Source: Achromobacter ruhlandii (GTDB lineage Bacteria; Pseudomonadota; Gammaproteobacteria; Burkholderiales; Burkholderiaceae_B). From it: a stretch of DNA of 64,000 bases. The DNA lies in assembly GCF_902859695.1 (NCBI RefSeq), contig NZ_CADIJL010000024.1:1-64000 (forward strand), in the 5' to 3' direction. Positions 1 to 7,259 of this stretch are shown one piece after another. Positions within the stretch are counted from its first letter, which is position 1. Every line of letters starts with the position of its first letter. Both the position numbers and the translations under genes were made by a program. A model generated the notes under the pieces. It was not told the origin of the DNA, did no database searches, and saw nothing but the letters and a program-made list of their open reading frames with translations.

Positions 1-398
1 CTTGCCAATCCGGTATTTGGACTAGATATGTGCGCGCATCGGGCGACACGATGACCGGACGTCTTCAGATACAGCAGAACGATTGGTCTCTTGTTGCCCT
101 GAATGCCAGCGGAGCCGGCAACGCAGTTGGCCAATCAAGCGCCGGCAGCATCAACATCAACGACGCCTATATCCGATCCGTAGGACTCTGGCTTTCGCAG
201 ATTAACTTCAATGGGTACCAGGGACCGCAAGGACCACAGGGGCCGCAAGGACCGCAAGGACCGCAAGGACCAGGCTACCCAAACGTGGGCCCCCACGGGC
301 CCGTGGTATCTGTTCAGCGCGTCCGTTGCGGCACTATTCAACTGGTCTACGCGGACGGCACTACAGAATACATTGACATCGCCGCATGTTCCGATTGA
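1..398 (+). CDS. pilV: PilV alternative C-terminus A (partial, probably the expressed one)
   Basis: This is the 3' part of a type IVb pilus tip adhesin (PilV); the 5' constant part would lie left of the window. The frame is open from base 3, passes through the sfx repeat as CQSGIW and ends at the stop at 396-398. The cassette has an Asn/Ser/Gly-rich stretch, then at about 217-273 a run of five to six Gly-Pro-Gln triplets typical of collagen-like proteins, then a short domain with two cysteines. In R64-type pili the C-terminus of PilV chooses the recipient cell by binding its lipopolysaccharide. Because sfx1 faces outward to the left edge, this cassette is probably the one currently joined to the constant region. 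That it belongs to pilV is inferred from the repeats and the nearby rci and pil genes. Confidence 0.65.
   Translation, partial: CQSGIWTRYVRASGDTMTGRLQIQQNDWSLVALNASGAGNAVGQSSAGSININDAYIRSVGLWLSQINFNGYQGPQGPQGPQGPQGPQGPGYPNVGPHGPVVSVQRVRCGTIQLVYADGTTEYIDIAACSD
2..20 (+). repeat. Shufflon crossover repeat sfx1
   Basis: The 19-mer TTGCCAATCCGGTATTTGG closely resembles the sfx recombination sites of the R64 shufflon. It is the only one of the five copies here that points rightward, so it is inverted relative to the other four. It reads in frame as Cys-Gln-Ser-Gly-Ile-Trp into the first cassette. The window begins one base before it. Confidence 0.85.
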
Positions 399-413
399 AG
401 AATGAGGCTGCTG

Positions 414-675
414 TCAGTCAAAACAAGTAGCTTGGCATGAGACCCCCGTCCCTGCTGAAACAGATGGGTCGCCCTGAGCCCTGAGGAAATAGGTGAGGCC
501 CGACTGAAACACATAGCAGCCCCCCGCCTGTTCTTTCCACGCGTACCAGGAATAGTTCAGGGCACAATATTTGCGATTGCCCATGCTTACAGTAGTCCCG
601 GTTCCCGACGAATCGGCGGAATACCAAGTTTTGACGGGCGTGGGGGCTTGTGGGCGCCAAATACCGGATTGGCAA
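414..675 (-). CDS. Silent PilV C-terminal cassette B
   Basis: An open frame on the minus strand begins in the sfx2 repeat as CQSGIW and runs about 86 codons to a stop at 414-416. It contains a Trp-Tyr-Ser motif near the start, an Asn-Arg-Lys-Tyr-Cys motif and several further cysteines. It faces cassette A tail to tail, the arrangement seen in the two-ended invertible segments of R64. It has no start codon or ribosome-binding site of its own, so it should be expressed only when recombination between sfx1 and sfx2 joins it to the pilV constant part. Confidence 0.65.
657..675 (-). repeat. Shufflon crossover repeat sfx2
   Basis: On the minus strand the 19 bases are identical to sfx1 (TTGCCAATCCGGTATTTGG). 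The inverted orientation relative to sfx1 is the arrangement that Rci-type recombinases invert. Confidence 0.85.
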
Positions 676-697
676 GGTGGTGCCGCGCCTGCTGCAG

Positions 698-1112
698 CTA
701 TCGAATGACGCTCACGGAATAGCTTGCGGTCCATCCGCTGACCGCACGGGCGGCAGCACAAATCCGTAATTGATGGCTTCCAGCCGAGAGAGTGTCGGAG
801 GCGGAGGACGATACGCTAAAGCCCCCATTGTCCGACTGAGCAATGTCGTAGTTTGACGCCAGCACGCGTCCGTCGATTGCAACTAACGCGGCGAGTTGAG
901 ACACACGAGATTGCTCTGAAATTCCAGCGGTTTGAATGTTGAACATCACTATGCCCGTCGCTTCAAGCACCTCCTGATAGTCTTTGCAGAAATAGCGTAA
1001 CCCGTCACCAGGATTTGGCCCAAAGTCGAGCAATACGGAGGAGACTGGGCCAGCCTGCGAATCCTTACCAGTCACCGCAAGGCTGACTTTTCTCCAGACA
1101 CCGGATTGGCAA
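698..1112 (-). CDS. Silent PilV C-terminal cassette C
   Basis: The minus-strand frame starts within sfx3 as CQSGVW and stays open for about 137 codons to 698-700. It encodes a beta-rich-looking domain with the local motifs RYFCKDY near the middle and LRICAAAR near the end. Cassette E shows a related pattern (GRYFCQE near its start and FTVC near its end), which suggests a shared fold with divergent surface. There is no own start codon. It would be displayed after inversion between sfx1 and sfx3. Confidence 0.65.
1094..1112 (-). repeat. Shufflon crossover repeat sfx3
   Basis: Minus-strand 19-mer TTGCCAATCCGGTGTCTGG. It matches sfx1 except in the three bases GTC versus ATT before TGG, which is where R64 repeats also vary. 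It heads cassette C in frame. Confidence 0.85.
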
Positions 1113-1148
1113 GGCGATGAGACGCTCCACGCCGTCAGGCAGGTCCTT

Positions 1149-1371
1149 TCAGGGTCGTTCGCAAACGAATGTCACGTATGAGGATGGATCCGGTTGTCGA
1201 TCCCACCCATACCCATTGAACCTTGCGTGATAGCCCTCCGGGCAGCTACACGCACCTGTGCTTGGATTAGGCGTGCAGTGCTGCGCGGAAGGATCTGACT
1301 GAGCCGCGACGAGGACGTACCCCCCTCCATATGCCACCACGCTGTTGGCACGCCAACGACTGGATTGGCAA
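1149..1371 (-). CDS. Silent PilV C-terminal cassette D
   Basis: The minus-strand frame enters from sfx4 as CQSSRW and runs about 73 codons to a stop at 1149-1151. The product is cysteine-rich, with an HCTPN segment followed by a CSCPEGY motif and a final VCERP. The Cys-x-Cys-Pro-x-Gly-Tyr pattern is common in PilV tip variants, though no database check was possible. It lacks its own start codon and is predicted to be silent until inversion. Confidence 0.6.
1353..1371 (-). repeat. Shufflon crossover repeat sfx4 (divergent)
   Basis: Minus-strand 19-mer TTGCCAATCCAGTCGTTGG. It differs from the other copies in the core (CCAGT rather than CCGGT) and in the following bases, so it may be the least active site. 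It still preserves the reading frame, giving CQSSRW. Confidence 0.7.
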
Positions 1372-1410
1372 GGCGCGGTTCTATCGCTGCCAGCATCAAT
1401 CGGAACTGCC

Positions 1411-1735
1411 CTACGTCAGAAGGCATACAGTGAAGCGATTGTCATACTCCGGCTTCGAATTTGAGCGGACGGACCAGTGCGAACCAACCGGCACGACGAT
1501 AGAGGCAGAGTCGATTGTGCCTCCGGGGCTGTCGTTACCGGAATTCGCCGAACGGCTAATCAGGCTCCCGTCCACGTAGAGGTAGAGGCCTGAGTTGGAG
1601 TAGCCGTTTCGATTGGCAGTGAGAAACAAGGGGCCGAGGCCATGATTGCTGCCGTCAGCGCTCCCCGTGGCTACTTCCTGGCAGAAGTAGCGTCCTTTGA
1701 ACGGCAGGCTGCTTAGCCAGACACCGGATTGGCAA
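1411..1735 (-). CDS. Silent PilV C-terminal cassette E
   Basis: The minus-strand frame passes through sfx5 as CQSGVW and continues about 107 codons to a stop at 1411-1413. It carries a GRYFCQE motif near the start, a central Asn/Gly/Ser-rich part and a terminal FTVCLLT. Upstream of sfx5 the same frame closes after about 25 codons with no pilin-like signal. sfx5 is therefore the right end of the shufflon and not the junction with the pilV constant region. Confidence 0.6.
1717..1735 (-). repeat. Shufflon crossover repeat sfx5 (right boundary)
   Basis: Minus-strand 19-mer identical to sfx3 (TTGCCAATCCGGTGTCTGG). It is the last copy found going right. Confidence 0.85.
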
Positions 1736-2247
1736 GCAGCACACAGGGGCGACCACCGCCAACTTGATTTGCTTCGTTTGGTTCTACCGCGCAGCAGTAT
1801 GCATGCCAAGTAGCATCGCTAATGCTATCAGTGTCGGAGTCATTGAAGTCACGCACCAGGAGGTCGTGCACCTCGCGTGCCTCTTGAATCGAAGCGAATC
1901 GGCCAGCTTCGCTGGCATGCGTCTGGCGCTGGCGGCCAAGTCGACGCGCACCAGAACGAGGCCGGCGCCGGCGCGGCCGCGGGCACACGCGGCGCGCGGC
2001 CTGGCCCGGTGGCCACCGCGGACCTCAGCCGCAGGATCTTGGCCAGCGACGCTGACCGCCGCCTGGCGCTGTCGGCCAGGTCTCGGGCCAGCGTAGTCGA
2101 CCAGGCGGCGCGCGGGCGGCATCACCGAACTATTTAAGGCTGATAGCAAAGGCGATGAAGCACCAGTAGCCACAAATGGCACCCGCCGGCGTGCGCGCGG
2201 CTGCCGGCCCAGCCTTCGTGCGAGCGATCATGGCCCAACCATTGCCC
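1736..2247. other. No convincing gene between shufflon and the Lar-like gene
   Basis: Several overlapping open frames exist on both strands but none has good start signals or a recognisable product. The minus-strand frame ending at 1713 has a protein-like stretch (about 1790-1900) and may be a remnant. The part from about 1920 to 2120 is very GC-rich with many GCC/GGC blocks, and it resembles the sequence at about 2870-2960 loosely. Confidence 0.4.
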
Positions 2248-2529
2248 TTAGCTTGCAGATCCTCGTGAAACTGGCACGCCAGTGGGCGCCAATTTGGCGG
2301 CCGATGCCAAGGCCGCCTGCTCGGCATTCCAGGCGTCAATCACTTCCTGAAGCAGCCTGCGTCTGCGTTGTTGGGACATGTTGCGCGGAGGGATCAATGC
2401 CGGCCCACGATGGTTACACTTTTCGCAAAGGATGAAAGCGATGCCCGGATGCAAATCGCTCACTAGCTTACCGCGCCCAATCTCGTGTTCACCGCATTTA
2501 TGGCACGGTGCAATGGTCGTGTCACTCAT
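2248..2529 (-). CDS. Small zinc-ribbon protein, Lar-like
   Basis: A 93-residue protein with two CxxC pairs (residues about 9-12 and 35-38) followed by a GP motif and an AWN motif. This order is seen in Lar-type restriction-alleviation proteins and related phage or plasmid zinc ribbons. Lar proteins modulate type I restriction, which would suit a plasmid entering new hosts. The start at 2529 is preceded by a GGAAA element. It stands alone between the shufflon and rci and is transcribed in the same direction as rci. The family assignment rests only on the cysteine pattern. Confidence 0.5.
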   Translation of the reverse strand: MSDTTIAPCHKCGEHEIGRGKLVSDLHPGIAFILCEKCNHRGPALIPPRNMSQQRRRRLLQEVIDAWNAEQAALASAAKLAPTGVPVSRGSAS

Positions 2530-3042
2530 TTAATTTCCGAAAGTCGTGGGTTGAGCCGATGATAGTCGTTCCCCCCGGATCTCGCAGCAAGCCAACTGCG
2601 GAACGGGAACAGCTTACGCCTGACACTGCCGGGCCTGAACCACCCGGTCTCGCAGACGTGCGCGGGATGCGCCTGGCCTGATGGCCAGAATCCAAATCAG
2701 CTGCAAGGCTGAGGCCGCGGCGAGGTCAGGCTGGCCGGTGCGAACAGCGCTTCTGCGCAAGCCGACATGCGTTCGTTCGAGGCCGACGCTGGGGCGCCTG
2801 CCAGCATGCGCCGCGCTCGGCGCGGTGTCGTAACGCCACGGACATCAGATCCAGGATCTCCCGCAGCGGCGCTGGACAGCGCTTGGCGCCTCCCGCCAGG
2901 TCGACGTGCGACGGCTCGCGGCTGGCGCCGGCGCGGTTGCCGCGCATACCCCGCGCTCGGCCTTGCGGGTGCCGCTTACCCAACATTCCACCTGATCGAC
3001 GCATGTTCCGCGCTTGCGCTGCGATCTACGCTAAAAAAAGTA
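2530..3042. other. Intergenic region downstream of rci, nothing clear
   Basis: Open frames here are GC-driven, overlap each other on both strands and lack ribosome-binding sites. No repeats matching sfx were found. A GC-rich block at about 2870-2960 loosely resembles the one at 1920-2120. Confidence 0.35.
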
Positions 3043-4272
3043 TCAGTGGACTTCGCTCACGAGCGCAGTGTCCTCCATCAGCGGCGTCAGGGGATCAATC
3101 ATTACCAGCGAACTCCTGTCGACGTGCTGCAAATACTGATCCGGCTCTGGAACGCGCACCCCATCACGCATTAGCGTGCATAGCGTTCGAAGCAGTGCAC
3201 TCTGCGCCAGCTGCAGCGCGTGAAGCCGGCTTTGGCCGGAGACCGCTAGTGGCGGGCAGAAATCGGGGAATGAAACCGAGACTTCGGACTTCCCTCGGAA
3301 CTCCAAGAGAGCGGGGTATGGGAGCAGCAAATTTAGGACGGCCTGCTTGGAGCGATTGCGCTGGCCATCGAGCTTCCGTACCAAGCGGGTAGCGCGCAGA
3401 TGGGTATAACGCTTCAACATGCTCAATGACTTGTGGCCAGAAATTGCGGCGATTTCCAGCATGTCGAGCGTGCCGCGCTCAAACAACCTGGATATTGCCT
3501 CATGTCGTAGATCGTGGAAATGCAGATCCTCAATCCCCAACCGGCGTAGCATGTAGCGCCACGTCGACTTTATACCCGCGGGCGTATAGTGAAACACACG
3601 CCCCGACTGCTTTACGCCAAGACGGGCAAACGCCTCTACCGCATCAGTCGTCAGAGGCACATCGCGAGGGCTACCGTTCTTGGTTTCCGGCAAGTGCACG
3701 ATCCGGCTGCGTAGGTTGACATGTTGCCACTCAAGATTGAGGATCTCCCCCTGACGCATGCTGGTCTCAAGCGCGAGCACGATGATCGAGAACAGCTCCG
3801 CGTTTGCACTGGAATAGGCATATCGCTGAATCTGTCGGTCCTCTCGAGGCGTGAGCCGTCGCACGCGGCCTGGCGGGACCTTTGGCTTGCGCACATCGCG
3901 GCAAGGATTCGTCCCCGAGCAAAACCCCCATTCGATCCGGGCCACCTCGAAGATGTTCGACAGAAGCGAAAGCTCTAAACGAACGGTGGCTGGCGAAATC
4001 AGCGTTAGCGTCTTGGGGTTGAGCTGTGCCAGGCGAGCATCCCGGTAGGTGGCGATGTCCACGCTCGTAACCTCGTTCAGCACCAAGGCACCGAGATCCG
4101 AACGCTGCAGTTGTTGGAGACGAAAGGCCTCCTGAGCAAACCCCTTTTTTAGGATGCTTACACGTACTCGGTAGACGTCGATCACGCGCGCCAGAGTAGG
4201 GCGAGAGTTGGGGCGGGGAAGTGCCGGCGGTCCGACGAAGTCGGCCTTGAATTCAGTTTGTGCTTCAAGCAC
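3043..4272 (-). CDS. rci: Shufflon-specific tyrosine recombinase (Rci-like)
   Basis: A 409-residue tyrosine recombinase. The catalytic set is visible: Arg173 in MRQGE, Lys198 in ETKNG, His253-x-x-Arg256 in HDLRH, His280 in GHKS and Tyr289 in KRYTHL. About 120 residues follow the catalytic tyrosine, longer than a minimal integrase; Rci of R64 is known to need a C-terminal extension for sfx binding. In R64 the enzyme inverts DNA between inverted sfx repeats and so switches PilV tips. Its place beside five sfx repeats and in the same region as a pil operon makes this role very likely here. It lies 26 bp after an XRE-type gene with which it is probably cotranscribed. Confidence 0.88.
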   Translation of the reverse strand: MLEAQTEFKADFVGPPALPRPNSRPTLARVIDVYRVRVSILKKGFAQEAFRLQQLQRSDLGALVLNEVTSVDIATYRDARLAQLNPKTLTLISPATVRLELSLLSNIFEVARIEWGFCSGTNPCRDVRKPKVPPGRVRRLTPREDRQIQRYAYSSANAELFSIIVLALETSMRQGEILNLEWQHVNLRSRIVHLPETKNGSPRDVPLTTDAVEAFARLGVKQSGRVFHYTPAGIKSTWRYMLRRLGIEDLHFHDLRHEAISRLFERGTLDMLEIAAISGHKSLSMLKRYTHLRATRLVRKLDGQRNRSKQAVLNLLLPYPALLEFRGKSEVSVSFPDFCPPLAVSGQSRLHALQLAQSALLRTLCTLMRDGVRVPEPDQYLQHVDRSSLVMIDPLTPLMEDTALVSEVH

Positions 4273-4298
4273 GCGAAATCCTTTCTCGCGCGGTCACG

Positions 4299-4535
4299 CT
4301 ATTCCGACTGGTTCAACTCATCCTCAATCAGGTGGGCAAGTTCCACAATGCCCACATTCATGGTCCGCAAGAGCGCAGCGATAGTGTTAAAAGTCGGCGA
4401 ACGACGGCCGACCTCGATCAGCGAAATGCCGTTACGGTCTAGCCCGGCCTGGTAGGCAAGGGTTTCGATCGTAAGGTTTCGCTCCTCTCTAAGTCGGCGT
4501 AATGCCTTTCCGAGTGCCGCGTTGTGGTTGGTCAA
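4299..4535 (-). CDS. XRE-family transcriptional regulator
   Basis: A 78-residue protein that is almost entirely one helix-turn-helix domain of the Cro/C1 (XRE) type. It has the sequence ALRRLREERNLTIETLAY, then a recognition-helix region with NGISLIEVGRRSP. It immediately precedes rci on the minus strand and may repress its own promoter and so set the switching rate of the shufflon. That role is inferred from position only. It starts downstream of the pil-operon terminator, so it must have its own promoter in 4540-4730. Confidence 0.75.
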   Translation of the reverse strand: MTNHNAALGKALRRLREERNLTIETLAYQAGLDRNGISLIEVGRRSPTFNTIAALLRTMNVGIVELAHLIEDELNQSE

Positions 4536-4643
4536 TGGGCTGATGCCGTGAAAAAGCTCCCATTTTGTGTGTCTTGCGCACGCACTTCATCCGCTAATTA
4601 GCAGCACAGAGCGTTAAGCCAAGACCTATAAACTATGAATAAT

Positions 4644-4655
4644 GTGATTTGTCAC
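4644..4655. promoter_or_regulatory. Dyad in the xre-rci promoter region
   Basis: GTGATTTGTCAC is an inverted repeat (GTGA-4-TCAC) in an AT-rich stretch upstream of the XRE gene. It is a possible operator for that regulator. No well-spaced -35/-10 pair could be fixed with confidence. Confidence 0.4.
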
Positions 4656-4734
4656 TTAAAGGCGCTGCAAGCGCGCAGAGAGGCGCGTGTCCACGCTGCC
4701 GGCCTCGCGAGCATTTGCACTGCTGGACGGAGGG

Positions 4735-4766
4735 GACAAAAAGAAGGGCCCGCGATGTGCGGGCCC
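4735..4766 (-). terminator. Intrinsic terminator of the pil operon
   Basis: On the minus strand the stem GGGCCCGC / GCGGGCCC (4746-4766, five-base loop) is followed by TTCTTTTTG. It lies about 30 bp after the stop of the last pil gene, so it closes that operon and separates it from xre-rci. Confidence 0.88.
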
Positions 4767-4797
4767 ACTGCAAACTGCTCAAGACGTCATGCTGAGA

Positions 4798-5373
4798 CTA
4801 CTGCGCAATAGTGACCACGATGCTGCGGCTACCATTCGGCTCTCGGATCGTGATGCCGGCCGGTGCGACAGTCGTCAAGCGCGGCACCACCATTTTTTTC
4901 TGCTCCGCATCTGCGGGATACTCTAAGCTCGGGATTGGATCTCCGACGGCGATGAAGATCCCATTTATCACTGCGCCGACACCTGGTGCCAGGCCGTCAA
5001 GCCGCACGTTTTTGGCCTTCGACTGGTTCAGCGCTGCAAAATAGTCGACCGGCTCTTGCGCCTTGGGCTTCCCGTCGGCTTTGGCGGCGCGCGCAGCTCG
5101 GCCAAACAGCTGGTCCAGTGTTTGCGGAACCGGCGGGGTGTCTCCTGTGCCATCAGCTTGCGCCTGCTCCTGGATCTGGGGTGTTGCAAGAAGGGGGTAC
5201 AGCTGCTGCAAGCTGTCGAGCTGGGCAGGGCGCGCGGCGGGAGTTCCCCCTGACACGGTCATGCTCGTAGCGGCAGCCGTACGCAGAAGTTGATCCGCCT
5301 GATAGGCGCCAAGGCAACACAACACGCCAAGCATCGCAGCTGCGTTTCGTGGGGATATAGCAGTTCGCTTCAT
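4798..5373 (-). CDS. pilP: PilP-like pilus assembly protein
   Basis: A 191-residue protein with a single N-terminal hydrophobic segment (about residues 12-27), then a Pro/Gln-rich linker. Its small C-terminal domain contains LDGLAPGVGAVINGIF, VGDPI and a final GITIRE...SIVVTI. This pattern resembles the C-terminal homology region of PilP/GspC proteins, which link the inner-membrane platform to the secretin. It is the last gene of the pil operon, 10 bp after the preceding gene and just before a terminator. The PilP assignment rests on position and on the domain pattern. Confidence 0.6.
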   Translation of the reverse strand: MKRTAISPRNAAAMLGVLCCLGAYQADQLLRTAAATSMTVSGGTPAARPAQLDSLQQLYPLLATPQIQEQAQADGTGDTPPVPQTLDQLFGRAARAAKADGKPKAQEPVDYFAALNQSKAKNVRLDGLAPGVGAVINGIFIAVGDPIPSLEYPADAEQKKMVVPRLTTVAPAGITIREPNGSRSIVVTIAQ

Positions 5374-5383
5374 GGTGACGCCT

Positions 5384-5914
5384 TCAATTGGGCTTGAGTA
5401 GAAGACAAGTGTTGGCCAACGTCATACTGGGCACGGCGCCGTTCTGAATGTTGACCTGCGTAAAGCTCAAGTCCTTGCGGACCGCCAGCGATTCAAGCGC
5501 CATGAAAAGCGTTGGGTAATCGATCGCAGTGGCAGTCAGCCCTGAGTTTCCTCCCCCGTTCTGCACACACAAGCTATAAATGCCCAGCTTCTGACCCTCA
5601 TACTCGACTGGATTGATGGTGCCGGTGGTCGAGAACAATTGCGCCGGCACATCCAAGCCCAACCCCTCCGTTCCCAGAAGCTGCAGCACCGCGTGCAGGT
5701 CCTTGGGCGTCTGCATCGGATATGCGATTTCCCAAGCCGCCTCTACGGGCTGCAGAGCCTTGTACTGGTCTGTCCATGCTTGCAACGCATCAGTCGCCGC
5801 GCGCTGCGCACTCGCCCGCGACTGAACCAGCGCCAACGTCTCGGCGCCGCCAGAATAAGTAATGAGACAAAAGACGCCGGTGCAGAGCCATCGCCAAGTC
5901 TTGCTTTGCATCAT
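5384..5914 (-). CDS. Inner-membrane pilus accessory protein, PilO/GspM-fold-like
   Basis: A 176-residue protein with one N-terminal membrane segment (residues about 8-25), a short predicted coiled coil (LVQSRASAQRAATDALQAW) and a C-terminal alpha/beta part with DYPTLFMALESLAVRKDL. That architecture fits the ferredoxin-like assembly proteins of the T4P/T2SS platform. It sits between the larger pilO-like gene and pilP-like gene with about 10-bp gaps, so it is cotranscribed. R64 has no obvious counterpart at this place. The function is inferred from topology and neighbours. Confidence 0.5.
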   Translation of the reverse strand: MMQSKTWRWLCTGVFCLITYSGGAETLALVQSRASAQRAATDALQAWTDQYKALQPVEAAWEIAYPMQTPKDLHAVLQLLGTEGLGLDVPAQLFSTTGTINPVEYEGQKLGIYSLCVQNGGGNSGLTATAIDYPTLFMALESLAVRKDLSFTQVNIQNGAVPSMTLANTCLLLKPN

Positions 5915-5924
5915 CGGATGCCCC

Positions 5925-7259
5925 CTATTGGTTAATGTGCCGCGCCGGGCGGTCAGCTGACGTTTCGATAGTGATCAACAACACCTTTCCGCCACCGGAC
6001 GCTTGTTCTACCAGGCCGACCGGCGATGCTGCGACGCGCAGCGGCAGACCGGTCGCGTTCGCCAACTCTCGCAACGGACCTTGTGCCTGGTCGAGCGGAT
6101 TGCGAACATCCTCCCGCGGGACGCTGATGGTGACCTGCAGATCCGGCGGCTGCTGCCCAGCGGCCGCCGAGTAGACAGCGGTGCTACCCGACGCTTTACC
6201 TTTGGTTGGCGCGTTGATCTGGAGGCGTTGAATCTGCCATGTGGGGTGAGAGGCAATAGTGCTGAAAAGGCCCGCAAGTGGCGCAATCCTTGCCTGCATG
6301 GGTGCCTCGGAGGCCAGCCAATCCTGACGGGCCCGCAAGACCTCCAGAGACTCCGCGGACCGTGGCCCTGCACTGGCCAACTCGTCGAATCGAGTGCGCG
6401 CGTGCAAGTACTGGGCCCATTCGATACCCATCGGGACTAGGTATGCCGTCAAAGCCAATGCGGCCACAAGCCACGGGCCGAAGCGATGCCAAACGGGTTC
6501 CCGTCGAGCGAGCGGCACTCTTGCTATGCGTTGGAAGGGCGCCGAGCCGATATGGATCAGCCTCTCAGACCGCGGCGCGGGCAGGGGATCCGTCCAGTAG
6601 AGCTTCGTGTCACCTTCCACCGCGATGTTGCTGAGGAGCGCATTGATTTCAGTCTGATACCTAGATTCGTCAACCCGCAGCACCCGTTCTTGAATATCAA
6701 CCAGCTCACCATTCGTGAAGCGGTACCAGTGCAAATAAGTGCAATTTGTCCCCCGATATCCATTGAACACGATGGCGCGGCCTTTCGTCCGCTTCCCATA
6801 GCGAAGAACGCCGTCGACCGCGAAAGCGACCCGGGCATCACGCCCCTTCACCACGAGTTCGTTATGCACCCACAGGTGCATCAACCGGGGGTTACGCAGC
6901 TTGAACCAAGGTGTCACCACGCGCGGCACCAGCGCTGTAAATCCTGGCCCTGGCGAGGACTTCTGAAGTGAAGAAAACACCAGTTCGCCCGTTATCACCG
7001 CGCGCTCAGGTTTGATGGCGCCAGGCTGTTGGAGCCCCGTAAGATCTCCTATGAAATCTGGAGCGCGCACGGTACGTTGCGGTGCGGCGTTTCGAGGCGC
7101 CGGGCGCAGATCACGGCCGCCGCCGGTTGTCGGCACATCTGCCGCCGCGGCACCGCGCCGAGGTGACACATCACGCTTGGACCGCCACGAAACCAGAGAA
7201 ACTCTGCGGACCAGAGGCAAAGCGCGGAGGAGGGCTTCTTTCATATCAACGAATCGCAT
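5925..7259 (-). CDS. pilO: PilO-like type IVb pilus protein
   Basis: About 444 residues. A basic, Pro-rich N-terminal tail is followed by a cytoplasmic domain, one membrane segment near residue 268 (PWLVAALALTAYLVPMG), and a periplasmic part with a coiled coil and a domain resembling PilN/PilO-type folds. The size and topology match the R64 PilO / pilin accessory family. The start at 7259 overlaps the end of pilR by 14 bp. A second ATG five codons later (7244) is an equally possible start. It belongs to the minus-strand pil operon. In R64 pilO lies upstream of pilQ, whereas here it follows pilR. Confidence 0.6.
   Translation of the reverse strand: MRFVDMKEALLRALPLVRRVSLVSWRSKRDVSPRRGAAAADVPTTGGGRDLRPAPRNAAPQRTVRAPDFIGDLTGLQQPGAIKPERAVITGELVFSSLQKSSPGPGFTALVPRVVTPWFKLRNPRLMHLWVHNELVVKGRDARVAFAVDGVLRYGKRTKGRAIVFNGYRGTNCTYLHWYRFTNGELVDIQERVLRVDESRYQTEINALLSNIAVEGDTKLYWTDPLPAPRSERLIHIGSAPFQRIARVPLARREPVWHRFGPWLVAALALTAYLVPMGIEWAQYLHARTRFDELASAGPRSAESLEVLRARQDWLASEAPMQARIAPLAGLFSTIASHPTWQIQRLQINAPTKGKASGSTAVYSAAAGQQPPDLQVTISVPREDVRNPLDQAQGPLRELANATGLPLRVAASPVGLVEQASGGGKVLLITIETSADRPARHINQ

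Noticed and set aside
135-341. Minus-strand frame opposite cassette A
   Set aside because: It is the mirror of the Gly-Pro-Gln repeat coding strand, with a low-complexity product and no start signal.
1713-1988. Minus-strand 91-codon frame ending in the sfx5 repeat
   Set aside because: It reads sfx5 in a different frame from all five cassettes and stops there; no pilin-like N-terminus, so it is not the pilV constant part.
2767-3392. Overlapping plus-strand frames downstream of rci
   Set aside because: Partly antisense to rci, Ala/Arg-rich from GC bias, with no ribosome-binding sites.
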